Source of the DNA: Deltaproteobacteria bacterium
GTDB lineage: Bacteria; Myxococcota_A; Polyangia; JAAYKL01
Assembly: GCA_030621515.1 (NCBI GenBank)
Contig: JAUXHN010000017.1
Coordinates: 1-37,563, forward strand
Length of the DNA: 37,563 nucleotides
Reading direction: 5' to 3'
A program made the position numbers and the translations under genes. A model generated the notes under the pieces. It was given only the letters and a program-made list of their open reading frames with translations, was not told where the DNA came from and did no database searches. Each line of letters begins with the position of its first letter. Position 1 is the stretch's first letter. Below, piece by piece: positions 24,358 through 31,769 of this stretch.

Positions 24358-24837
24358 CTACTCCAGGCATTTCTGCGGCTCGTCCCCGCCGTTGTCCCCG
24401 CCGTTGTCCGAAGCCTCCTGCGGCCCCTCGCAATCGGGTGCGTCCAGAGGTGGGCCGGGAACCAGATCAACCACGAACGCCCCCACCATCATCCTGACGG
24501 TCATCATGTGGGCTCCCGAAGCGGTCAGACCATCGTCGGGAAAATAGTCCGCCGCATCGGTGCCGGCTCCCTGTGCCGGATAGGCGAACGAACCACCGAC
24601 CTCGCAAACGGCCTTTCGAAGCCACTTTCTGCAGGGTGGAACGCGATGGTCCTGGCAATTGTCCAGGGTAACCATGCCCACATCCCGGTACGGACGATTG
24701 GGAAGATCGCCCTCCTCGAAAATCTGCACCTCACAGTCCTCGCCCCTCGGAATCAACGGCGGACCGATGCGGGTAATACTCACAGGAGAGCATGACCACA
24801 CGATGACGGCCGCCGTCGCAAGGATTATGCACCTCAT
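24358..24837 (-). CDS. Small lipoprotein in the glmU-pgsA operon
   Basis: A 159-aa lipoprotein of no family I recognise. Its ATG overlaps the glmU stop as ATGA; the frame is open upstream but only as a shadow of glmU. The signal MRCIILATAAVIVWSC makes Cys16 the lipidated residue. The mature part has several cysteines (GEDCEVQIF, DNCQDHRVPPC, AVCEVGG, APDCEG), a YRDVGMVTL motif and a Gly/Asp-rich end. Close packing with glmU and pgsA suggests it is co-expressed with envelope precursor synthesis. Confidence 0.85.
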   Translation of the reverse strand: MRCIILATAAVIVWSCSPVSITRIGPPLIPRGEDCEVQIFEEGDLPNRPYRDVGMVTLDNCQDHRVPPCRKWLRKAVCEVGGSFAYPAQGAGTDAADYFPDDGLTASGAHMMTVRMMVGAFVVDLVPGPPLDAPDCEGPQEASDNGGDNGGDEPQKCLE

Positions 24838-26270
24838 TTTTCGGTCTCCGCAGATTTCTTCTCGAGCATCTTCTTCTTGCGCGCTCGAAGGGTTTTGCGA
24901 AGCATGGCCGCAAGTTTTTTCTTGTTCAGCTGCTTCGCCCGGGCGATGGCAAGCGCGTCCGGAGGGACATCCCGGGTCACGGTGGAGCCCGAGGCGACGT
25001 AGGCTCCTTCTCCCACCGTCACCGGCGCCACCAGTTGGCTGTCGGAACCGATGAACACACCGTCGCACAAAACGGTCTTGTGCTTCATGAATCCGTCGTA
25101 GTTGCAGAAAATCGTACCGGCTCCTACGTTGACTCCCTTGCCTATTTCTCCGTCCCCCAGATAGGCGAGATGGTTGGCCTTGGAGCCCTCTCCGAGCACC
25201 GTGTTCTTCAGCTCCACGAAGTTGCCCACCTTCGAGTCCTTCTCGAGCACAGCACCGGGTCTGAGCCTCCCCATGGGACCGACCTGTGCGTTTTCTCCCA
25301 CCGAGGCCTTCTCGAGCACGGAGTACGCCCTGATCACCGCTCCTTTCGAGAGGATGGAATCGACGACAAGGACGCCGGTCTCGATGATGCAGCCTTGCGC
25401 AACTCTGCTCGAACCCCGTATCTGCACACCCGGGTGTATCTCCGTATCCTTTCCAATGGCGATTCCCATATCCACCCGAACGCTCATCGGATCGTGAATC
25501 GTCACACCGTTCTTCATGAGGCTCTCGTTGATCCTCGCGTAAATGATCGACTCGATTTTCGACAGATCGATCCTGTCGTTGACGCCGCTCACCTCCTGTT
25601 CGCCGGCCTCCACCACCGCCGTCTTCTTTCCCTTGCCCGCAGCCATCTCTACCAGGTCCGTCAGGTACATCTCACCCTGATCGTTGTTCGAGCGAAGGCT
25701 CTTGACCGCCCTTCGCAGGAACGCCGCGTCGATGAGGTAGATACCCGCGTTGACCTCGGCTATTTTCTTTTCTTCGCGTGAACAGTCCCGGCTCTCCCTT
25801 ATGGCGACCACATCCCTCCCTGAACGAATCACCCGCCCGTACCCGGAGGGATCCTTCGGAACGAAGGACAGAAACGCGACGGGTCCGCCCGCGCGACGAT
25901 AGGCCCTGGTCAGGGCGCTGATAGATTTCTTTTCGAGCAGCGGAACATCCCCCGACAGGATGAGCACCGGTCCCTTCACTCCTTTGAGCAGCGACAACGC
26001 CTGCAACACGGCATGTCCGGTTCCCCGTTGTTCATCCTGAAACGCGAACTCGACATTCTCGCCCCCGGGCAAGCCGGTCGCCGCCTCCATCACTTGTTCC
26101 CTGCAATGGCCGACCACGACCACGGTCCGTTGACACTTGAGCCTCCACGCGAGGTCCAGCGGGAAGCGGAGGAGAGGTCGCCCGGCGACCTCGTGGAGGA
26201 CCTTGGGTTTGTCGGACTTCATCCGCTTGCCCTGGCCAGCAGCCAGAACAACAACCGCCAGACTCTGCAT
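24834..26270 (-). CDS. glmU: Bifunctional N-acetylglucosamine-1-P uridyltransferase / glucosamine-1-P acetyltransferase
   Basis: A 478-aa enzyme making UDP-GlcNAc for peptidoglycan and LPS. The N-terminal uridyltransferase has LAAGQGKRMKSDKPKVLHEV at residues 9-28, QRGTGHAVLQAL and SGDVPLL. The C-terminal left-handed beta-helix has many hexapeptide repeats, RLRPGA, VELKNT, GDGEIGKGVNVGAGTIFCNY (acetyltransferase active site) and GSDSQLVAPVTVG. The last 40 residues are unusually lysine-rich. Start 26270 has AAAGGA about eight bases upstream and fits the family; an in-frame ATG at 26309 adds 13 residues without a good site. First gene of the operon glmU, lipoprotein, pgsA, yigZ. Confidence 0.95.
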   Translation of the reverse strand: MQSLAVVVLAAGQGKRMKSDKPKVLHEVAGRPLLRFPLDLAWRLKCQRTVVVVGHCREQVMEAATGLPGGENVEFAFQDEQRGTGHAVLQALSLLKGVKGPVLILSGDVPLLEKKSISALTRAYRRAGGPVAFLSFVPKDPSGYGRVIRSGRDVVAIRESRDCSREEKKIAEVNAGIYLIDAAFLRRAVKSLRSNNDQGEMYLTDLVEMAAGKGKKTAVVEAGEQEVSGVNDRIDLSKIESIIYARINESLMKNGVTIHDPMSVRVDMGIAIGKDTEIHPGVQIRGSSRVAQGCIIETGVLVVDSILSKGAVIRAYSVLEKASVGENAQVGPMGRLRPGAVLEKDSKVGNFVELKNTVLGEGSKANHLAYLGDGEIGKGVNVGAGTIFCNYDGFMKHKTVLCDGVFIGSDSQLVAPVTVGEGAYVASGSTVTRDVPPDALAIARAKQLNKKKLAAMLRKTLRARKKKMLEKKSAETEK

Positions 26271-26500
26271 TTCAGCGTTCCTTTCGGCAGGGGTTCTTGC
26301 GCGACGCATAATACCCTATTACCAAAATCGGTTGTGAGGAAAGGAACCTTTTTGGGGTCGGGGTGTCCATACCAGGTGAAGGCCGCGTATTAAAACAAGG
26401 CCCCGGCCGGGGAAAAAACGAGACAACAAGCATTCATAGATCGAGCACTGTTCGAAGGGACACCTGCGTCCTCCAGATCGAGGCGAAAGGAAGGAAAACC

Positions 26501-27931
26501 ATGAACGTTTCAGAATCAGCGATTTCAACCCCATCCCGGCAGACCGTGGAGATCATCGTACTGTGGAACTCCAACCCACAGATGGTCGTACACCGCAATA
26601 TCGGTGACAAGGGTGTCCTCGACTTCACTATCGGCGAAGATCCCACCTGCGATTTCCCGATCCCATCCGAGCATCTGGCCGGAGAGACGAAGCTCCCCCT
26701 GGTGGAGCTGCGGTCTTCCAACGCCCACATCAACGTACCGCCGGGCGCCGACGGTGAGGTCGTATTCTCGGACGGAAGCGTCCACGGACTGGCAGCGGTC
26801 GCTTGCGCGGACGGGATCCATGACGGCACGAGCCTGCCGTTGATCTCCGGGGCCAGCACGGTAATCGAGCTGGAGCCGTGGACGTTCGTGATGAGGACCA
26901 CTTCCACGCAGGACAAGTTCAGGGCGCCCCCGGGGACCGGTTGGAGGCCGAACCTCTTTACCGGCATCTCGGTTCTGGTGCACGCAATCTTCTTTGGGAT
27001 AGTCGCGCTGATCCCCCCGGACGCAAGCGGTCTGATCATCGATCCCGACTCGGCTGGAAACCGTTTCCTCAAATACATGATCGTCCCTTCGGAAGCCAGG
27101 ACCGAGGTGGTGCCGGAGATGCTCCAGAAGAAGGAGGAGGCCGTGAAGAACCTCGGCCTGCGCCACAAGGGAACCGAGGGACAGATGGGCGACAGGAGGG
27201 CCAGGCGAACCGACAATCGTTACGCCATCAAGGGAAAGCCCGACGTCAAGCAGATCCGACTCGCCAGGGACATGATGAAGGAGATGGCAATGAGCTCCGG
27301 CATCCTGAAGTTCATGAGCAACCAGGCGGCGCCCACGTCACCGTTTGGAAGCCACGACCCCATGGGTCGGGACGTGGAGAACGCCCTGGGAGCCCTGATG
27401 GGGAATCAGCCCGGAGCGAACTTCGGCTACGGGGGCCTCGGGGTGCGCGACACCGGTCGCGGCGGCGGCGGCGACTACGGCGAGGGAACCATCGGCGTGG
27501 GCAACCTGGAGTGGATCAAAGGCTCCATCCGGGGGGACGGGATCCCGTACAGGCCCACAGCGTTGAGGCCAAGGGACGGCGATCACAGGGCCATGGCAAT
27601 CCCGGTCAGGACCGGCCCCGGCAAGATACTGGGCTCCATACCCAAGGACGTTATCCGCAGGCTCGTGCGTCGCCAGCTCTCGCAGATCCAGTTCTGTTAC
27701 GAGAAGGGCCTCGCCAGGCGCCCGGACCTGGCGGGACGCGTCTCGATCAAGTTCCTTATAAACCATGAGGGTGTGGTCCGAAGCTCCGTGGTAGTCGGCT
27801 CATCCCTGGCCGACGCCGCCACCGAGCAGTGCATCGCCGGCGTAGTTCGCCGCATCGTCTTCCCGAGACCCCAGGACAACGGCGTCGTGATAGCCACCTA
27901 CCCCTTCACTCTCCAACACTCCGGAAACTGA
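26501..27931 (+). CDS. AgmX/PglI C-terminal-domain (TonB-like) protein with FHA-like N-terminal domain
   Basis: A 476-aa single-pass membrane protein. Start 26501 follows GGAAGG; the frame is open from 26363 but has no other good site. Residues about 15-135 look like the FHA-like region often fused to AgmX proteins (VEIIVLWNSNPQMVVHRNI, FTIGEDPTCDFPIPSEHLAG). A transmembrane helix lies at 151-172 (NLFTGISVLVHAIFFGIVAL). A charged stretch, a Gly-rich segment (about 325-385) and the AgmX/PglI domain follow (about 395-476: IPKDVIRRLVRRQLSQIQF, CYEKGLARRPDLAG, and a second Cys in TEQC). In Myxococcus, AgmX belongs to the adventurous gliding machinery; many paralogues act elsewhere, so a motility role is not established. 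Confidence 0.88.
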   Translation: MNVSESAISTPSRQTVEIIVLWNSNPQMVVHRNIGDKGVLDFTIGEDPTCDFPIPSEHLAGETKLPLVELRSSNAHINVPPGADGEVVFSDGSVHGLAAVACADGIHDGTSLPLISGASTVIELEPWTFVMRTTSTQDKFRAPPGTGWRPNLFTGISVLVHAIFFGIVALIPPDASGLIIDPDSAGNRFLKYMIVPSEARTEVVPEMLQKKEEAVKNLGLRHKGTEGQMGDRRARRTDNRYAIKGKPDVKQIRLARDMMKEMAMSSGILKFMSNQAAPTSPFGSHDPMGRDVENALGALMGNQPGANFGYGGLGVRDTGRGGGGDYGEGTIGVGNLEWIKGSIRGDGIPYRPTALRPRDGDHRAMAIPVRTGPGKILGSIPKDVIRRLVRRQLSQIQFCYEKGLARRPDLAGRVSIKFLINHEGVVRSSVVVGSSLADAATEQCIAGVVRRIVFPRPQDNGVVIATYPFTLQHSGN

Positions 27932-27944
27932 GAATTCGTACAGA

Positions 27945-29279
27945 TTACGGTTCTCGGACGCAGAGCGCGGCGTGCTGGTCCAGACTGTTCCCCACGCCCA
28001 CTTGGTCCGCCGAAAGATCGAAGTAGTAGGCTGTGGTCGGCTCAGCGGCCTCAGTAGAACTCCACATGGAAAGGAACTGTTGATCGTCTCTCGCGAACAC
28101 GGCGGTCGGATACGGATCGTCCTCGATACACACGAGGCTCAGGCTCTCGAGCGCAGTGATGGACGGAAGCGACCAGTCGTCGTGCCCCGCGAAACTCCCA
28201 TCGCACAATCCCTGTGCCGCGCTCCAGTTCACCGGTCTTCCGTCGCCCGTGCACTTCTCGCCGTTCCAGGTGTCGCCGTCGATGCAACGCCGCCACTCCA
28301 GGCCGCTCCAGGTGTCCACCACCGTGGAGCCATCGTCCGCGGCAACGAGAAAACGTCTCGGGGGATCCTGGGCCGGGGCGCCCGCGCGAACACATCGGAT
28401 GGGCCCCAATTCGACAAACATGGCGGATCCCGTGATGGCACTGGTGAATGACAGGTAGGTGGGCCAGATATCACCAGGGACGATGGTGGAAGTGATCAGC
28501 TCCGGATCGTCTATCCCCGGAAAGATGTTCTCGTTGGTAGACACACACGGATAAAAGACGAGTAATGTTCTCAGCTCCGTGAGATCCGAAATCCGCCAGT
28601 CGCCGTGACCGGCGTATGAAGAAGTGCATGCAGCGCTGATGTCGTTGTAATAGAACTTGGTGGAGTTCCCGCAACACGTGTTGTCGTCCCAGAACTGGCC
28701 CTCCAGGCAGCGCTTCCATTCCAGCCCGGTTACTTTATCCACCACCACCGGATCGCTCACGGTACCCTCGATGTCGAAATCCACATCCGGGCGTTCGGCA
28801 GACTGGAGATCCCCGTCCACCAACCAGTAGCGATCCGAACCGCACCAATCGTCGTAAACACACTCGCCGACCGCAAGCGAATAGCCGTCGACGCAGGTGT
28901 CGCATTCGCTGCCCTGGTAACCGACCTCACACACCGCACAGGCGCCCCCGGCGAAACCCGTTTCGCACTGATAGCAACCCGCAGCCGGATCCCAGTGATC
29001 GTCGCACTGGCACTCGGCCTGGTTGTCGTCTAACTCCACGCATTCGCCGTGCTCCTCGTCGCAATCCATCACCACATCGCCCGCAACATCGCAGGAGTCG
29101 AACCACACCACATCACCATCTTCGTTGCATCCGAGGTGATGGTCATCCTGGCAATTCGGTTCCGTATCGATGTCGGTGTCCGTGTCGGTGCCCGCATCCG
29201 GATCGTAGTCGGCGTTGTCAATCACGCACCCGGAAACCACGATCGTCATGATCGCCAACCACAAATATCTGTCAGTCAT
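27945..29279 (-). CDS. Lipoprotein with EGF-like region and two Lcl (DUF1566) domains
   Basis: A 444-aa lipoprotein. The signal ends VSGC (Cys18), then a short Thr-Asp linker. Residues about 40-140 are Cys-rich and EGF/laminin-like (CQCDDHWDPAAGCYQCETGF, then a C-x2-C ladder). Two copies of the Lcl/DUF1566 domain follow (about 150-300 and 310-444). The hallmarks are VVDKVTGLEWKRCLEG, then SSYAGHGDWRISDLTELRTL in the first, and VDTWSGLEWRRCIDG, then SFAGHDDWSLPSITALESL in the second. Lcl-type domains belong to the C-type-lectin-like superfold; homologues bind glycosaminoglycans in Legionella. The start at 29279 has GAGGGGAG upstream. A surface-binding role is inferred. Confidence 0.88.
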   Translation of the reverse strand: MTDRYLWLAIMTIVVSGCVIDNADYDPDAGTDTDTDIDTEPNCQDDHHLGCNEDGDVVWFDSCDVAGDVVMDCDEEHGECVELDDNQAECQCDDHWDPAAGCYQCETGFAGGACAVCEVGYQGSECDTCVDGYSLAVGECVYDDWCGSDRYWLVDGDLQSAERPDVDFDIEGTVSDPVVVDKVTGLEWKRCLEGQFWDDNTCCGNSTKFYYNDISAACTSSYAGHGDWRISDLTELRTLLVFYPCVSTNENIFPGIDDPELITSTIVPGDIWPTYLSFTSAITGSAMFVELGPIRCVRAGAPAQDPPRRFLVAADDGSTVVDTWSGLEWRRCIDGDTWNGEKCTGDGRPVNWSAAQGLCDGSFAGHDDWSLPSITALESLSLVCIEDDPYPTAVFARDDQQFLSMWSSTEAAEPTTAYYFDLSADQVGVGNSLDQHAALCVREP

Positions 29280-29472
29280 TGTAACTCCCCTCGGTTCCTC
29301 GCTGTTCCTTCCCTTAATCGGACGTTTGCCGGATAAGTTGCCAAAAAAATGAATGGGTAAAGAAATAGCGCCTGTTTTTCAGTGTTAACCGCCGTGATGT
29401 CAAGACATCGGGTGGCATTTCGCAAAAGCGCGGATACCAATCCCGGGAAGACTCAAATCATTTCAACGGATG

Positions 29473-31614
29473 CTAATGCAGATCAAGCAGGCTGTGGCGG
29501 TGCTTCTTGTCCGACGGGCGAAGGAGGTCGTGCTCCAGGATGAGCGATGAAAAACCGAGAATCCTGTTGAAGGCGGATGTGCTGCGATGCACGTGTTCGT
29601 ACGCATATCGTCCCAGGCCGCACACGGGAGGCTTGCCGGGCCGGTACTGAAAGATCCGGCTGGACGGCGTTTCGTTGCATCCGGACGAAGCCTGACTTTT
29701 GTCTCCGGCACAAATCGATCTCGCATATTCATCGACGTAATCCTCGTCGATAATCTTGAATTCCATGTTCGAGGAATTGTAGAAGACATGCCCGTCCAGC
29801 CAGCTCCCGTCGGGAAAGACCACCTGATTGGAGTCGACATTGAAAATGTCATTACCGAAGGCAAACGGCGCTTCAATGCCCATCATGTTGGCAAGGGTGG
29901 GGAGCACGTCGATCATACCCATGGGTTTGTGAACGGTGATCGGCCGATCGATTTTCCTGGACCAGATCAGGAACGGGCTGGTGTTGAAGCGGTTGTATTC
30001 GAACCAGTCGAGACTCTCCACGCCCATGAATTCCTTCACGGTATCGTAAGAGAGACCGGCCGGATGATCGCCGTACAGGGCGATGACCATGTTGTCCAGC
30101 AGCCCGCGGTTGTCCAGTTCGTCCAGGAAATATCCTATTGCCCTGTCGGCGTAGTGCAGGGACTTGAAATACCTGCCGAGCCTTGTCCCCTCTACATCGC
30201 CCGAGTAGAACTCTCCGTACTTGCCGAGTTCCTCGAACGGTGTGTGATTGGTCAATGTGATCAGTGTTGCGTAAAGAGGTTTGGGTGTGTTCTGGATGAA
30301 ATCGAGGGACTGCTTGAAAAACGACATATCGCTCAATCCCATGCCTATGACGTCGTCGATCTTAAAATCCTTTTTACTGTAGAAACGATTGTACCCCAGC
30401 GTAGTGTTCATCACATCACGGTTCCAGAATTCACCGTTGTTCCCGTGCGCCGCAATGGAGGTATAGCCCTTTTCCCCGAGCATATCGGCCAGAGTGGCGT
30501 AATGGTTGTTGAAATGCGAGATGAAAACCGTGCCGTTGTTGATCGGATAGAGCGAGGTGTTGAATGTGAGCTCGCTGTCCGAGCTGGTTCCGGACGACTG
30601 CTGGGTGTAGAAGTTGTCGAAGTAGAGTCCTTGCCGGGCGATCCTGTTGATGTTGGGTGTGATCTCCACGCCGCCCACCTGCGCAAATATAAACGCCCCC
30701 TGTATCGACTCTGCGTGAATCACGATCAGGTTCTGGCCCTCGAGGAGGTTCGTGTATGCATTGGATGTTTTGGGTGCTGCGGTTCGTTCCTTGAAGAATC
30801 TCGCGACATTCTCGAAATCTTCATCGGTGATATTGGCAGAACCATAGGAAGAAACCGCGTACTTGATGATGTCGCTCGCGTGAAAGGTGTACACCCCGAA
30901 CCTCTCCACCAGGAACGGCCGGTTCCATTGCTTCTGGAGACGGCTGGATTCCATCCGGGTGAGAAACGCCGCGAAGATGCCGAAGATAAGGAGCGAGACC
31001 AGCATGGTGGTGCCCGCCTTTCTCAGTCGATCGACTCGCGGCTCGGTGCTCGGGTCCATTTTGCCCCTGCGTCTGCGCCGTACCAGGAACACGGTGAGGG
31101 CGACCGTGTTGATCACGAAGAAAGAGTCGGTCCAGTGGATCAATGATATGGCGGCGTCGATCACCTGTGGAAGAAACTGGATCTGCGGCAACAGGAACAT
31201 CGACAGCACCGAGTGATGGGATCGAAAGTAGATTGTGTCAAACAGGAGCAGGAAGCAGAAGACCACCGAAACCATAATGTAGTATACGTGCCGCCAGTTT
31301 CTCTTGAAGAGAAAACCAAGGGTTGCGAAGAAGGAAAAGACGGCCAGGTCGGAAAGAAACGCCTTGGGATCGAAAGGGAAATCCACCATCTTTATACGCA
31401 AGATGAAACCGCCCAGGATTGCGGAGGCGATGAAGACGGAAGCTGCCCGATCGATCTTGGGCGCCGCGAGAACCTGAAAGAATATCCTGCGAACACGGGA
31501 GAAGAATCTCTCGGTGACGAGTTCGTCGACCAGGTCCTCTGTCGATTTGTGGAAAGACCGACCGGATGCTGTGCTGTCTGCTGGAGTTTGAGAGACCACT
31601 GACTTGGATTTCAT
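29473..31614 (-). CDS. LtaS-like phosphoglycerol transferase / sulfatase-family membrane enzyme
   Basis: A 713-aa protein. About five hydrophobic segments in the first 220 residues precede an extracytoplasmic alkaline-phosphatase-superfamily domain. LtaS-like signatures are LIVIHAESIQ (metal ligand Glu302), SGTSSDSELTFNTSLYP, AAHGNNGEFWNRD (His390) and ALYGDHPAG (Asp516, His517). The usual LtaS nucleophile Thr sits just before SD(S/A)E; here that position is Ser344, with Thr343 next to it. LtaS enzymes transfer phosphoglycerol from phosphatidylglycerol; in gram-negative bacteria OpgB modifies periplasmic glucans. The real acceptor is unknown. The start at 31614 lacks a strong ribosome-binding site. 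Confidence 0.85.
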   Translation of the reverse strand: MKSKSVVSQTPADSTASGRSFHKSTEDLVDELVTERFFSRVRRIFFQVLAAPKIDRAASVFIASAILGGFILRIKMVDFPFDPKAFLSDLAVFSFFATLGFLFKRNWRHVYYIMVSVVFCFLLLFDTIYFRSHHSVLSMFLLPQIQFLPQVIDAAISLIHWTDSFFVINTVALTVFLVRRRRRGKMDPSTEPRVDRLRKAGTTMLVSLLIFGIFAAFLTRMESSRLQKQWNRPFLVERFGVYTFHASDIIKYAVSSYGSANITDEDFENVARFFKERTAAPKTSNAYTNLLEGQNLIVIHAESIQGAFIFAQVGGVEITPNINRIARQGLYFDNFYTQQSSGTSSDSELTFNTSLYPINNGTVFISHFNNHYATLADMLGEKGYTSIAAHGNNGEFWNRDVMNTTLGYNRFYSKKDFKIDDVIGMGLSDMSFFKQSLDFIQNTPKPLYATLITLTNHTPFEELGKYGEFYSGDVEGTRLGRYFKSLHYADRAIGYFLDELDNRGLLDNMVIALYGDHPAGLSYDTVKEFMGVESLDWFEYNRFNTSPFLIWSRKIDRPITVHKPMGMIDVLPTLANMMGIEAPFAFGNDIFNVDSNQVVFPDGSWLDGHVFYNSSNMEFKIIDEDYVDEYARSICAGDKSQASSGCNETPSSRIFQYRPGKPPVCGLGRYAYEHVHRSTSAFNRILGFSSLILEHDLLRPSDKKHRHSLLDLH

Positions 31615-31769
31615 TGCATTGACTTACGTTATATCAAGAACCGAAAATAAATTCTGAACACGGCTTATACAATAAATGTTCTCACTTGAGGCGATAAAAT
31701 GCCAGCATAACTTCAATTCCACAACACTCGATATTATTAAATACGGTAAACAGGGCAGTAATTACACGG

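Noticed and set aside
26401-26412. CCCCGGCCGGGG palindrome followed by an A-run, possible terminator
   Set aside because: The A-run follows on the plus strand, and on the minus strand the T-run precedes the stem, so neither direction forms an intrinsic terminator; the stem is also only four pairs.
29280-29472. Gap between the Lcl lipoprotein and the LtaS-like gene
   Set aside because: I looked for a small gene or RNA and saw neither an ORF with a ribosome-binding site nor a convincing structure.
29587-31146. Long plus-strand open frame opposite the LtaS-like enzyme
   Set aside because: No domain is visible and the minus strand carries complete catalytic motifs.
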